Under the pieces are notes generated by a model, which ran no database searches, had not been told where the DNA came from, and saw only the letters and a list, made by a program, of their open reading frames with translations. A stretch of 64,000 bases of DNA from the NCBI RefSeq assembly GCF_965221945.1, contig NZ_OZ244925.1, positions 186,001 to 250,000 of the forward strand, in the 5' to 3' direction. This DNA is from Poriferisodalis sp965221945. GTDB lineage: Bacteria; Actinomycetota; Acidimicrobiia; Acidimicrobiales; Poriferisodalaceae. Below, in pieces: positions 50,153-59,221 of the stretch (position 1 is the stretch's first letter; each line of letters starts with the position of its first letter). The position numbers and the translations under genes were made by a program.

Positions 50153-52156
50153 TTAGGCTGTGATGCGGGCGAGGGTCTTGCGGACTGCGGCGGCTATGCC
50201 GACTGCGTCGAGGCCGAGCTCGGCGTGCAGTTCTGCGGCGGTTCCGTGGGGGAGGTAAGCGTCCGGGGTTCCGAGCTGGCTGACGCGCGGCGCCGTCGGC
50301 GCATCCAGTTGCTGGAGGGCGTCGTTGACAAGGCTGCCGAAGCCTCCTACGCGGACGCCGTCTTCGACGGTCACCACGAGCGGGTGCGTGGCGGCGTCGA
50401 GCACCATCGCTCGATCGAGCGGTTTCAGCACCCTTGGGTCCCACAGCGAGACGTCCACTCCTTCGACGCTGAGGAGCTCGGCAGCCTCGGCGGCGGCGAC
50501 GAGTGTCTGGCCCGCGGCCAGGATGCAGGCGTCGGGGCCGGAGCGGTGCTGGCGGGCTTGCATCCGCATGCCGCTTGCCGTTGCGTCCGCGTGTTCCCTG
50601 GATTGCGTCACCGGGCCCTTGCCGCGTGGCCAGCGAATCGCCACGGGTCCGTCGGTGATCTCCAAGGCCCGCGCGAATGCCACGGGCAGTTCGTCGGGCG
50701 ACGATGGAGCGAACACCGTCATGCCGGGTACGCGCGTGAACATGGCGATGTCGTACAACCCATGATGCGAGGCGCCATCGGGTCCGGTGATGCCGGCCCG
50801 GTCGACGCAGAGGATGACCGGCAGGCGATGGAGGCCGATGTCATACAGCGCCTGATCAAAGGCTCGTGCAAGGAATGTCGAGTAGACAGCCACGACAGGC
50901 CGCAGCCCGGCGCGCGCCATGCCTGCAGCTGAGGTCAACGCGTGCTGCTCGGCGATGCCGACGTCGTAGAAGCGTTCGGGAAACTCTCGCTGGAATGGCA
51001 ATAGCCCGGTGGAGCCACCCATGGCAGCCGTGATCGCGACGATGTCGCGGTTGCGTCGTGCTGCTGCGATGAGCGTTTCAGTGAAGACAGCGGTGTAGTC
51101 GCGCATAGCCGGCTCCGAAGATGCAGTCGGCTGGGACTTCGCAGCCGCCTGCGAGTCAGCATCTGCATCAGGCTCGGCCTGCGCCACCACGTTCGCCTCT
51201 AGCTGCGAGGCGCCCGTGCTGAGCGCCGGCGCACCACCAGTGACGGGATCGAACAGGCCGATGTCGTGCAGGTGCTTTTCGGTGTCGTGTTCGGCGGGGG
51301 CGTAGCCGCGCCCTTTCTGCGTGACGACATGGACGACGATGGGGCCGTCGGTATAGGCCGCAGCGTCGCGGAACGCCGATTCCATGGCCGCGATGTCGTG
51401 CCCGTCGACCGGGCCGAGATAGCGGACGCCGAGCGTCTCAAAGAAAGCCGGCGGCTCCCACATTTCGCGCATCGCGGCGGCAGCGCTGTCGATCCCCCGT
51501 CGCACGCCGTCTCCCAGCGGCACGCGATCGAGCAGTTGCTCCATCGCTCGACGCCCCTGCACGTAGTGCGGTGACTGTCGCAGTCGAGACATCGCGGCCG
51601 AGAGCCGGCTGACGGTCGGGGCGTACGAGCGGCCGTTGTCGTTGAGCACGATCAGCGCCCGCTGGGCGTAGTGGCCGAGGTTGTTCAGTGCTTCGAAGGC
51701 CATTCCGCCGGTCATGGAGCCGTCGCCGATGACGGCGATGACGCGTCGGTGCTCGTGACCTGTCAGCTGGAAGCCGGCGGCGAGGCCGGACGCCCAGCTC
51801 AGCGATGTCGAAGCATGGCTGTTCTCGACGATGTCGTGGGGAGACTCGGTCGCGCTGGGGTATCCCGACAGACCGTGCCGCTGGCGGAGCCGTTCGAAGC
51901 CATCCCGCCGGCCGGTGATGAGCTTGTGCACATAGGCCTGATGGCCGGTGTCCCAGATGATGACGTCACGTGGCGACTCGAAGACGCGATGCAGTGCCAC
52001 GCTGAGCTCGACCGAACCGAGATTCGATCCGAGATGCCCACCGGTCCGCGAGACGGCCTGCACCACGAAGTGCCGGATCTCCGCGCAGAGTTCATCGAGC
52101 TGTGCGGGGCTGAGCGCTCGCAGGTCAGCCGGACTGGTGAGCTTGGCGAGGTGCAT
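50153..52156 (-). CDS. dxs: 1-deoxy-D-xylulose-5-phosphate synthase
   Basis: First enzyme of the MEP isoprenoid pathway: pyruvate plus glyceraldehyde-3-phosphate, thiamine-diphosphate dependent. 667 residues from ATG 52156, matching known N-termini (LTSPADLRALSPAQL). Seen: GHLGSNLGSVELSVALHRVF, the TPP motif GDGSMTGG...NDN, GRSYAPTVS, and in the C-terminal half CVDRAGITGPDGASHHG. A linker insert around residues 320-345 is rich in Ala/Gln/Ser. It lies downstream of the flippase gene with an 17-bp gap; uppP and this gene both serve undecaprenyl supply. Confidence 0.96.
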   Translation of the reverse strand: MHLAKLTSPADLRALSPAQLDELCAEIRHFVVQAVSRTGGHLGSNLGSVELSVALHRVFESPRDVIIWDTGHQAYVHKLITGRRDGFERLRQRHGLSGYPSATESPHDIVENSHASTSLSWASGLAAGFQLTGHEHRRVIAVIGDGSMTGGMAFEALNNLGHYAQRALIVLNDNGRSYAPTVSRLSAAMSRLRQSPHYVQGRRAMEQLLDRVPLGDGVRRGIDSAAAAMREMWEPPAFFETLGVRYLGPVDGHDIAAMESAFRDAAAYTDGPIVVHVVTQKGRGYAPAEHDTEKHLHDIGLFDPVTGGAPALSTGASQLEANVVAQAEPDADADSQAAAKSQPTASSEPAMRDYTAVFTETLIAAARRNRDIVAITAAMGGSTGLLPFQREFPERFYDVGIAEQHALTSAAGMARAGLRPVVAVYSTFLARAFDQALYDIGLHRLPVILCVDRAGITGPDGASHHGLYDIAMFTRVPGMTVFAPSSPDELPVAFARALEITDGPVAIRWPRGKGPVTQSREHADATASGMRMQARQHRSGPDACILAAGQTLVAAAEAAELLSVEGVDVSLWDPRVLKPLDRAMVLDAATHPLVVTVEDGVRVGGFGSLVNDALQQLDAPTAPRVSQLGTPDAYLPHGTAAELHAELGLDAVGIAAAVRKTLARITA

Positions 52157-52173
52157 TCGCGGCACAAGGGTAC

Positions 52174-53154
52174 TCAGCGCCCCAACGGGACCTCGGCCCG
52201 TGGCTTGCCGCGACGCCGTCGCCCGCCGAACGCCAGCGTCGGAGCCCCGGAAAGGCTCACCAGCAGCGTCAGCGCGTACAGCAGCAAGCCCAGCAGTACT
52301 GCCTCACCTTCGTTGACACCGTGCGCATCCAGGAACAGCACGAGCGCGCCTTCTCGCACGCCGAGGCCGCCGATGGCAACCGGCAACAACTGGACGATCA
52401 GCACCATCGGTGCAAACGCCAGCCACGCTCGCAGCCCCGGGTTCACGCCGATCGCTGCGCCGGTCAAAGCCGTCGCCACCACCAGCAGGAACTGGTATGC
52501 GAACCCGACGCCGAGGAGGTGCAGGGCAGCTCGCGGTGCGCGTCGGAAGACGCTCAGACCGGTATGCACGGCGCCGAGGGCGTCCCGGATGCGGCTGCCG
52601 CCGGACAACCGGCCGAGACCGCGGGGATGCTCCGCGATCCAGACAATGAAGGCGAGCACCGCTAAGGTCCCGAGCGCCAGCGCGGCGGCGATCTGACCTC
52701 CCGAGTGCGTCAGCAGGCTCGGCTGCGACACGAGTGCGACGAGGGTGAGCAGTGGGAGCACCACCCAGCCAGTGAGTCGTTCGATGATGACGGTCGCGAA
52801 TGCGCTGGCTTCGCTGCCGCAGATGCGACCGAGCCGGTTGACGCGCAACACGTCGCCGCCGATCGTGGTGGGCAAGAAGTTTCCGACGAACTGTGCGGCG
52901 AGGTAGATCGACAGCATCGAGCGTCCGGACACCTTGACGTCAAGCGTGTCTGCTACCCGCCACCAGCGTGCAGCGGCGGTCACGAACGCAGCCGCGATTG
53001 CGATGGCCGCTGCAATCAGCCAGGCGGCGGTGGCGCTCTTGGAGTCGACGTCGAGCGCCGACAGCTCATCGCGGCTGATGATGATCAGCAGCGCCAAGAG
53101 CCCTGCGCTCACGCAGACGCGCAAGGCCGTGACGAGGCTGTGTGGGATGCGCAC
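52174..53154 (-). CDS. Flippase-like membrane protein (lysylphosphatidylglycerol synthase TM region)
   Basis: A 326-residue protein with about eight transmembrane helices. SIYLAAQFVGNFLPTTIGGD and VLRVNRLGR are the core UPF0104 motifs, followed by VIIERLTGW and the late IVQLLPVAIGGLGVREGALV. This group includes the membrane part of MprF and many orphan proteins thought to move lipids across the membrane. It heads the pair with dxs. Lipid substrate unknown. Confidence 0.85.
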   Translation of the reverse strand: MRIPHSLVTALRVCVSAGLLALLIIISRDELSALDVDSKSATAAWLIAAAIAIAAAFVTAAARWWRVADTLDVKVSGRSMLSIYLAAQFVGNFLPTTIGGDVLRVNRLGRICGSEASAFATVIIERLTGWVVLPLLTLVALVSQPSLLTHSGGQIAAALALGTLAVLAFIVWIAEHPRGLGRLSGGSRIRDALGAVHTGLSVFRRAPRAALHLLGVGFAYQFLLVVATALTGAAIGVNPGLRAWLAFAPMVLIVQLLPVAIGGLGVREGALVLFLDAHGVNEGEAVLLGLLLYALTLLVSLSGAPTLAFGGRRRRGKPRAEVPLGR

Positions 53155-53361
53155 TCAGGCTGCACTCCCGCGGAGCCTGCTCACTGCGGTGTCTGAATCA
53201 GCGCCCCGGCGCACTTCCCTCTCGAAGCGTTTCACGTGGCTTCGCACAATAGTGTGGCGACGGCGCGATCCACGTGCGGCCGTACAGCGGCCCCACTTCG
53301 TCGATTGTGTCGGGTCGTACATTTGGGCACGGCCTGAGGATTTCTGGCAGCGAAACTGGCG

Positions 53362-54807
53362 ATGACACGTACAACGGACACGATGACACCCGTGAGCGGA
53401 GCAGCGGAGCCGCTCGTCGACCTCGACGTGGTTGACGCGACGCTGCGCGCGGCGCTGCACGCCGGCGGCGAGTGGGCCGAGCTGTTCGCCGAGGATCGTG
53501 AATCGGTTGGCGTGGTCTTCGACGAGGGCCGGGTCACCGAGATGAACTCGGGTCGCGACCGTGGTGTGGGGATTCGTGTCACCGCTGGCGACATCACGGG
53601 CTATGCGCACACGTCCGACCTGAGTGCCGCAGGACTGGCAGATGCGGCCCACACGGCTGCAGCGGTGGCAACCCGCTCGCCCCAAGGCGGGACGGTGGAC
53701 ATGATGTCGCTCGGGGGCAACGGCCTCGCAGAGCCACGGGTGGCAGTACTGCCCGCAACCATCGGCGCGGAACGCAAGGTGGCACTGCTGCGCGCCGCCG
53801 ATGATGCTGCCCGGTCCAGTCACCAGGCCATCACTCAGGTCACCGCCCGCTATGGCGAGGGCCGCCGCCGGATCATGGTGGCGAACACCAGTGGGGTGTG
53901 CGCCGCCGACGACCAGGTGCGGACGCTCTTCTCGGTGGGATGCGTCGCGAGCGGCGACAGCGGCTTGCAGACTGGACGCGAGACCGTCGGCTACACGGTC
54001 GGGTGGGAGCTGTTCGACGACTACGACCCGGCCGAGCTTGCCGAGCGCGCTGCGCAGCGTGCCGTCACCAAGCTGTCGGCTCGCCCGGCGCCCAGCGGCG
54101 AGGTACCCGTTGTCATCGCTCGGGGCGGGGGCGGAGTGCTATTCCACGAGGCCTGCGGTCACGGACTCGAAGCCGATCTGGTGCGCAAGGGCGCGTCAGT
54201 GTTCGCTGGTCGGGTGGGGGAGCAAGTGGCTGCCAGCGGAGTGACGCTGGTCGACGACGGCACGATGGGTCCCGAGTGGGGCGCGCTGGCCATCGACGAC
54301 GAAGGCCATCGGACCCAACGCAACGTGCTGATCTCCGACGGCGTGCTGACCGACTACATGTGGGATTGGCTGCGCAGCCGCGACGATGGCCGCGCGCCGT
54401 CGGGCAACGGTCGCCGCCAGAGCTACACGCACCTGCCGATGGTCCGGATGACGAACACCTTCGTCACCAACGGCGACATCGATCCCGCCGACATCATCGC
54501 CGACACCCCGTGGGGTGTCTATGTGGCGCACCTTGGCGGTGGTCAGGTCAACACCGCCACAGGCGACTTCGTATTCGGCATGACCGAGGCGTATCTCATC
54601 GAAGACGGTGTGATCACCGAGCCGCTGCGCGAGGGCAACTTGATCGGCAATGGCCCTCAGGTGCTTCTCGACATCGACGCCCTTGGGAACGACTTCGCCA
54701 TGGGGAGCCCGGGCACCTGCGGCAAGGACGGCCAAGGCGTGCCCGTTGGCGACGGCCAGCCCACTCTGCGAGTGCGTGCCCTCACGGTCGGGGGCACCGC
54801 CGCGTGA
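53362..54807 (+). CDS. tldD: TldD-like zinc metalloprotease subunit
   Basis: A 481-residue protease of the U62 family, acting with PmbA/TldE. The zinc motif HEACGHGLEAD gives His262-Glu-x3-His266; GVLTDYMWDWLRSR and the C-terminal GSPGTCGKDGQ are family hallmarks. TldD/E degrade unfolded peptides and process some peptide natural products; no such product gene is near. Its TGA overlaps the first GTG of a tandem repeat leading to pmbA. Confidence 0.94.
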   Translation: MTRTTDTMTPVSGAAEPLVDLDVVDATLRAALHAGGEWAELFAEDRESVGVVFDEGRVTEMNSGRDRGVGIRVTAGDITGYAHTSDLSAAGLADAAHTAAAVATRSPQGGTVDMMSLGGNGLAEPRVAVLPATIGAERKVALLRAADDAARSSHQAITQVTARYGEGRRRIMVANTSGVCAADDQVRTLFSVGCVASGDSGLQTGRETVGYTVGWELFDDYDPAELAERAAQRAVTKLSARPAPSGEVPVVIARGGGGVLFHEACGHGLEADLVRKGASVFAGRVGEQVAASGVTLVDDGTMGPEWGALAIDDEGHRTQRNVLISDGVLTDYMWDWLRSRDDGRAPSGNGRRQSYTHLPMVRMTNTFVTNGDIDPADIIADTPWGVYVAHLGGGQVNTATGDFVFGMTEAYLIEDGVITEPLREGNLIGNGPQVLLDIDALGNDFAMGSPGTCGKDGQGVPVGDGQPTLRVRALTVGGTAA

Positions 54808-54971
54808 GCGGCGGGGTGTTGTCGCGCGTGAGCGGCGGGGTGTTGTCGCGCGTGAGCGGCGGGGTGTTGTCGCGCGTGAGCGGCGGGGTGTTGTCGCGCG
54901 TGAGCGGCGGGGTGTTGTCGCGCGTGAGCGGCGGGGTGTTGTCGCGCGTGAGCGGCGGGGTGTGATCGCGC
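54804..54971. repeat. 24-bp tandem repeat across the tldD-pmbA junction
   Basis: Seven units start at 54804 and every 24 bp to 54948; six are identical and the seventh has TGTGATCG for TGTTGTCG. An eighth start falls at 54972, the pmbA GTG. Each unit carries GGCGGGG, then GTGA: a GTG start in the pmbA frame overlapping a TGA in the tldD frame. Read in the pmbA frame it gives SGGVLSRV repeats ending at a TGA in unit seven. Confidence 0.95.
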
Positions 54972-56336
54972 GTGAGCGAACGACGGCACTACGACACTGA
55001 CGAGTTGGCTCGCCTCGCCCAACGGGTGTGCGAGCAAGCCCACGGAAACGAGCAGATCGAGGTCTGCGTGTCGACGGGGCGCTCCACCACGGTGCGTGCG
55101 TACAACGGCGATGTCGAATCTTTGCGCTCGGGTGTGAGTGCCGCGATCGGCGTGCGGGTTGTCTCGCAAGGGCGTCAAGGCTTCGCATCGGCCGGCTCTC
55201 TGGACGCCGACGTGGTGTCCGACACGCTCGCAGCTGCCCGCCGCAACGTGACGTTCGGCGAGCCTGATCCCCACCAGGGACTTGCCGAGCCCGATGGCGT
55301 GGCGCCCCCCGGCCTTGACCTCGGCGACTCATCAGTGCTGGGCGTGTCCGACGCCGACAAGATCGCGGCGGCCATCGACCTCGAGCGCCGCTGCTTAGCC
55401 GCAGATCCCCGAATCTCGGGAGTGCGTGTCGCGGCGTGGAGCGACGGGTGGTCGCAGTCTGCGCTGGCCTCAAGCACCGGCATCTGTGTGCAATCCGAGC
55501 GCGGCACTTGTTCGATCGGCGCCCAACCTCTCGCCACCGAAGGTGACGAGACGCAGATCGGTTACGCCGGTGATGCTGCGTGGCGTCCCGACGAACTTGA
55601 CGTCGAACGAGTCGTCACAGAAGCAACAGCGTTGGCCACCGGCCAGCTGGGCGCAACCAAGCCGCCCAGCGAACGAATGAATGTTGTGCTGGCCCCGCCG
55701 GTTGCGGCAGCTTTCATCGGTGTGGTGTCGAGCGTGCTCGCCGCAGACAGTGTGCTCAAGGGCCGCTCGCCGTTCGCCGACCGGGTTGGCGAGCCGATTG
55801 CCGATGAGCGCCTGCACCTGGTCGACGACCCCACCGACCCGACGACACTTGGTGCAGCGAACTTCGACGGCGAGGGTCTGGCGGCCCGCCGCAACGCGCT
55901 GATCTCGGCGGGCGTGCTCTGCGGCTTCCTGCACAACGCCTACACGGCACGCCGGTCGGACACGTCCTCGACCGGCTCGGCAGTGCGCGGCACGCGGTCC
56001 GTTCCTGGTGTGGGCACCCATGCGCGCGTTGTCGCCACTGGCGATATCGCCGCTGAAGATCTGTTCGCTGCGGTCGGAAACGGTGTGCTGGTGCGCGGCG
56101 TCAGCGGTTTGCACAGCGGGGTCAATCCCACGAGCGGCGATTTCTCGGTCGGCGCCTGGGGGCACCGCATCGCTGGGGGCGAACTCGCCGAGCCGTTTCG
56201 CGAGGCCACTATCGCGTCCACCCTTCAGCGGATGCTGCTGGAGATCTGCGGCGTCGGCGCCACCGCTGAACCTCTCGCGGGCGGCATGTCGATGCCGCCG
56301 CTGGTCATCGCTGACGTGGCGCTCTCGGGGGTGTGA
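54972..56336 (+). CDS. pmbA: PmbA/TldE-like protease partner
   Basis: A 454-residue partner of TldD, lacking the zinc motif. Seen: EVCVSTGRSTTVRAYNGDVE, GVRVVSQGRQGFASAGSLD, LAPPVAAAFIGVVSSVLAAD, CGFLHNAYTARR and GVSGLHSGVNPTSGDFSVG, the family pattern. The GTG at 54972 was chosen as the first start after the last in-frame TGA of the upstream repeat. Co-translated with tldD in the normal arrangement, altered here by the repeat. Confidence 0.92.
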   Translation: MSERRHYDTDELARLAQRVCEQAHGNEQIEVCVSTGRSTTVRAYNGDVESLRSGVSAAIGVRVVSQGRQGFASAGSLDADVVSDTLAAARRNVTFGEPDPHQGLAEPDGVAPPGLDLGDSSVLGVSDADKIAAAIDLERRCLAADPRISGVRVAAWSDGWSQSALASSTGICVQSERGTCSIGAQPLATEGDETQIGYAGDAAWRPDELDVERVVTEATALATGQLGATKPPSERMNVVLAPPVAAAFIGVVSSVLAADSVLKGRSPFADRVGEPIADERLHLVDDPTDPTTLGAANFDGEGLAARRNALISAGVLCGFLHNAYTARRSDTSSTGSAVRGTRSVPGVGTHARVVATGDIAAEDLFAAVGNGVLVRGVSGLHSGVNPTSGDFSVGAWGHRIAGGELAEPFREATIASTLQRMLLEICGVGATAEPLAGGMSMPPLVIADVALSGV

Positions 56337-56339
56337 GCG

Positions 56340-57065
56340 ATGCCGCGCCTACCCGCACCAGCAGCTGTCGAACGCCATCCGCATCTCGCCAACCAGTGCC
56401 CGTCGGGTTGGGTGCGGGTCGATTTTCACACGCACACGATGTGGTCGGGCGACTCGACCACGACACCGGACGAGTTCGCGCAATGCCTGTCGGAGAGCGG
56501 CATCGATGTGGTGTGCATCACCGATCACAACGCCGTGCGCGGTGCCCAACAGCTGCAGGGCTCCTTGGATGCTCGGGTCGTGGTCGGCGAGGAGATGAAG
56601 ACCCACGCGGGTGAGATCATCGGGCTCTTCCTGACCGACCGCGTGCCGCAAGGTCTGGCGCCGGTGACGGCCGCGCGAGCCGTGAAGGACCAGGGTGGGC
56701 TCGTCTATATCCCGCACCCGTTCGATCCGCTGCGCAACAACCTGCGTCACGACGTGCTCGATGAGCTCGTCGGCGAGGGTCTCGTCGACGGCATCGAGGT
56801 GCTCAACGCGAAGACGAGCCTCACCAGCCTCAACTCGCGTGCGGCGCGCTATGCCGGCGAGCACGGCTTGGCGCCGGGTGCCGGCAGCGACGCCCACGTG
56901 GCCGAAGCACTCGGGGGCGCCTACCTCGAGATGCCGGATTTCGACGACGACGATCCCGCAACCTTCCTCGCATCGATGCGTCAGGGCTGGGCGGTCGGCC
57001 ATCACTACGACCCACCCCGTCGCTGGAGACCGCGCATTGTCCCATCGGTGGGGAGCGACGACTAG
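56340..57065 (+). CDS. PHP-domain metal-dependent phosphoesterase
   Basis: A 241-residue PHP protein. VDFHTHTMWSGDS gives the first His pair, VVCITDHNAV the second, KTHAGEIIGLFL the Glu, VYIPHPFDP and GAGSDAHVAEALG the later ligands, so the trinuclear metal site is complete. Related proteins cleave phosphate esters of nucleotides or small molecules. It begins 3 bp after the pmbA stop, so it belongs to that operon. Substrate unknown. Confidence 0.88.
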   Translation: MPRLPAPAAVERHPHLANQCPSGWVRVDFHTHTMWSGDSTTTPDEFAQCLSESGIDVVCITDHNAVRGAQQLQGSLDARVVVGEEMKTHAGEIIGLFLTDRVPQGLAPVTAARAVKDQGGLVYIPHPFDPLRNNLRHDVLDELVGEGLVDGIEVLNAKTSLTSLNSRAARYAGEHGLAPGAGSDAHVAEALGGAYLEMPDFDDDDPATFLASMRQGWAVGHHYDPPRRWRPRIVPSVGSDD

Positions 57066-57076
57066 AGGCCGCTTCG

Positions 57077-57937
57077 GTGCCGGACTTTGCCGTGGCGATC
57101 GTGCTCGGCCTGCTGCAAGGAGTGACCGAGTTCTTCCCGGTCTCTTCGAGCGCCCACCTCGAAGTGGTGCCGTGGCTGGCCGGTTGGGATCTTTTCGATG
57201 GTGACAACGAGCTGGAGAATGCCTTCGACGTCGCGCTGCACGTCGGCACGCTCGTTGGAGCGGCGGTGTACTTGCGTGCCGATATCGCCCGCTACGCCAG
57301 AGCACTGTGGAGCGGCATCCGCGGCCGCGCCGATCGCGACACGGTGGTTGCGCTGAGCTTGGCCCTCTCGGCCGTCCCCGCGGCGCTGGTGGGCGTCACG
57401 CTGGAGGACCGTTTGCTCGACCTCGCAGAGCAGCCGCTGCTGATCGCTGCGCTGCTGGCTGGTTTCGGTGGGTTGCTGTGGTGGAGCGACGCATCGGCGG
57501 GGCGACGAGGTGCGCAGAGGTCCCAGCATTCCTACGGCCTGCGGGACGCGGTCGGAATGGGACTCGCGCAAGCAGCAGCCTTGCTGCCGGGTGTGAGCCG
57601 CTCGGGGGTGAGCATCACGGCAGGCCGGTGGCTCGGCTTCGACCGGGCTGCGGCGGCGCGACTGGCTTTCCTCATGAGCTTGCCGCTCATTGGGGGCGCG
57701 GGCGTCTACCGCTCGGTCACGCTCGCAGATGCCGCGCCCACAGGTGCGCAGTTGCAGCTGTTCATCGTCGGGGGAGCAGCAGCAGTGGTGTCGTCGTGGG
57801 CGGGCGTTGCCGCAATGGTGTGGCTGCTGGATCGGACGAGCCGGGCTCCGCAGCGATCCCCGTTTGCGTGGTTCGCTGGCTACCGCGTGGCATTGGCGGC
57901 TGCCGTGGCCGTGGTGGCTATCAGCGGTCTGCGCTGA
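57077..57937 (+). CDS. uppP: Undecaprenyl-diphosphatase
   Basis: Recycles undecaprenyl diphosphate to the monophosphate for cell-wall assembly. 286 residues and about eight transmembrane helices. Conserved segments GVTEFFPVSSSAHLEVVPW and LPGVSRSGVSITAGRWLG carry the catalytic Glu, Ser and Arg. GTG start 11 bp after the PHP gene. The 3' end overlaps the convergent SAF-domain gene by 17 bp. Confidence 0.94.
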   Translation: MPDFAVAIVLGLLQGVTEFFPVSSSAHLEVVPWLAGWDLFDGDNELENAFDVALHVGTLVGAAVYLRADIARYARALWSGIRGRADRDTVVALSLALSAVPAALVGVTLEDRLLDLAEQPLLIAALLAGFGGLLWWSDASAGRRGAQRSQHSYGLRDAVGMGLAQAAALLPGVSRSGVSITAGRWLGFDRAAAARLAFLMSLPLIGGAGVYRSVTLADAAPTGAQLQLFIVGGAAAVVSSWAGVAAMVWLLDRTSRAPQRSPFAWFAGYRVALAAAVAVVAISGLR

Positions 57938-58538
57938 GGACCACCGGCACCACGATGCCAGTCGCGCTGGCGCGCGCGACCCCCTCGAGGTGCACGGGCT
58001 CGATTTCGACAAACCATCGATCTGCCGATGCGGCCAGGACATAGGCAGGCACGCGATCGGGGCTTGCATTGCCGGCGGAGGGATCGAACGGATCGATGTC
58101 GGCGAACAGCAGCAACTCCACGCCGGTGCCGGGCTCGACGTCGGGTGCGTGGGAATCGACGCTGATGCCGATGCCCCGGCGCCCTGGGCTCACTCCTGCC
58201 GCGGGGTGAAAGTCCAGCTCGGTCAGCAGGCCCCCGCGTGGGACGGCTCGGGTCAGCTCGCCGAGCTCGAAAGCGCTGGTGAGCGCTCCGGCAGGCACGA
58301 GATGGGCCGGGACCTCGATGAGATCGACGTGCCCTTCGGGAGATGTCCCTACTGCCAACGGGGACTGTGCGGCAAGTACGCGTACCGAGGTCCCCCATGC
58401 AGCAGCAGCCGTGCGCGCCCGGCCGGTCATCCCGGAGACGAGCACAAGTGCCACGAGCGCAACAGCGCCGACGGCGGTCCAGTGGACCAGGTTGGGACGG
58501 CGCTGCCAGAGATCGCCGAGTTGTGAGATGTACGCCAT
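57921..58538 (-). CDS. SAF-domain (CpaB/flagellar-chaperone-like) protein
   Basis: A 205-residue protein. One N-terminal membrane helix (VGAVALVALVLVSGMT), then a SAF domain: VLAAQSPLAVGTSPEGHVDL, VPAHLVPAGALT, PRGGLLTELDF. SAF domains occur in Flp pilus assembly CpaB, antifreeze-like and sugar-lyase proteins; no pilus genes are near. Starts at 58538 with GGAGG upstream. A hairpin overlaps this ribosome-binding site. Confidence 0.75.
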   Translation of the reverse strand: MAYISQLGDLWQRRPNLVHWTAVGAVALVALVLVSGMTGRARTAAAAWGTSVRVLAAQSPLAVGTSPEGHVDLIEVPAHLVPAGALTSAFELGELTRAVPRGGLLTELDFHPAAGVSPGRRGIGISVDSHAPDVEPGTGVELLLFADIDPFDPSAGNASPDRVPAYVLAASADRWFVEIEPVHLEGVARASATGIVVPVVLSADR

Positions 58539-58546
58539 GGAAGCCT

Positions 58547-58569
58547 CCGCCGCGAAGTCATCGCGGCGG
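58547..58569 (-). promoter_or_regulatory. 9-bp perfect hairpin at the SAF-gene ribosome-binding site
   Basis: CCGCCGCGA (58547-58555) and TCGCGGCGG (58561-58569) pair around a 5-nt loop, between fmdB and the SAF gene. Its 3' arm on the transcript covers part of the GGAGG site, so it could limit translation; it may alternatively be a terminator for fmdB. Confidence 0.5.
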
Positions 58570-58605
58570 TTGCATCGCCGCGGATTCGTTTCGATGCTGG
58601 AGGCG

Positions 58606-58977
58606 TCAGCCTGACGCCGAGGCGGCCCCGACGGTTGAACTGGACTTGTCGTTTGACGAGCCGCTCTCCGAAGAGGTCGATTCCTTGCTTGGGGATTCGC
58701 TGGTTGTGCTTGATGAGGATGAGCCGGATTCCGACGAGCCCGACGAATCCGAGCTTGAAGAGGGTCGGCTGTCGTTGCGGTAGAAGCCGCTGCCCTTGAA
58801 GCTGATGCCGACGTTGGAGAAGATCTTGCGGACCTCGCCGCCGCACGTCGACCCTGCCCCGTTGAGCGCTTCGCCCTCCCGCGGCAGTGGGCACACCGTG
58901 ATGGGATCGTCCGAGAAACTCTGATGGCGCTCGAACGACTCTCCGCAGTCAGTGCAGCGGTACTGGTAGGTCGGCAT
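58606..58977 (-). CDS. FmdB-family zinc-ribbon protein
   Basis: A 123-residue protein. The N-terminal MPTYQYRCTDCGESFERHQS with CxxC and a second Cys pair (VCPLPRE...STCGGEVRKIFS) forms the FmdB/CxxC-CxxC regulatory zinc ribbon. The rest is Ser/Glu-rich and probably disordered. Family members are small putative regulators found in most genomes. The upstream open frame to 59256 covers a repeat and is not part of the gene. Confidence 0.85.
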   Translation of the reverse strand: MPTYQYRCTDCGESFERHQSFSDDPITVCPLPREGEALNGAGSTCGGEVRKIFSNVGISFKGSGFYRNDSRPSSSSDSSGSSESGSSSSSTTSESPSKESTSSESGSSNDKSSSTVGAASASG

Positions 58978-59112
58978 GAGGTCCCGTTCTGCGATGTGGT
59001 CCTGGCTCCAGCCGCCGAGCAGTGTAGCTGTCGGGCGTCGTGGACTGCCCGGCGAATTCGGCGCGCGCCGCGCCGGCAGGTGGGTTTCACGGCTCGGGAA
59101 GCCGTTGTCGCG

Positions 59113-59158
59113 CCTTCTGTGTGCAAATTTGCCGTCTGTGGCGGCATTTCTGCGCAGA
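59113..59158. repeat. Dispersed palindromic repeat, copy 4 (inverted)
   Basis: GTGCAAATTTGCCG (59121-59134) and CGGCATTTCTGCGC (59142-59155), the reverse orientation of the other three copies. It separates the divergent fmdB and UDPGP genes. Confidence 0.8.
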
Positions 59159-59207
59159 GTCGCGGCTGTCGGGCCTGGCAGGCATCGCCGCCTCTCCGCC
59201 GACGCTC

Positions 59208-59213
59208 TAGGTT
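59208..59213 (+). promoter_or_regulatory. Candidate -10 box (TAGGTT)
   Basis: TANNNT hexamer 8 nt before the GTG at 59222, supporting that start and a leaderless message. Confidence 0.45.
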
Positions 59214-59221
59214 CTGGCGGC

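Noticed and set aside
54804..54971. CRISPR array
   Set aside because: Units are contiguous without spacers and span a gene junction; it is a minisatellite.
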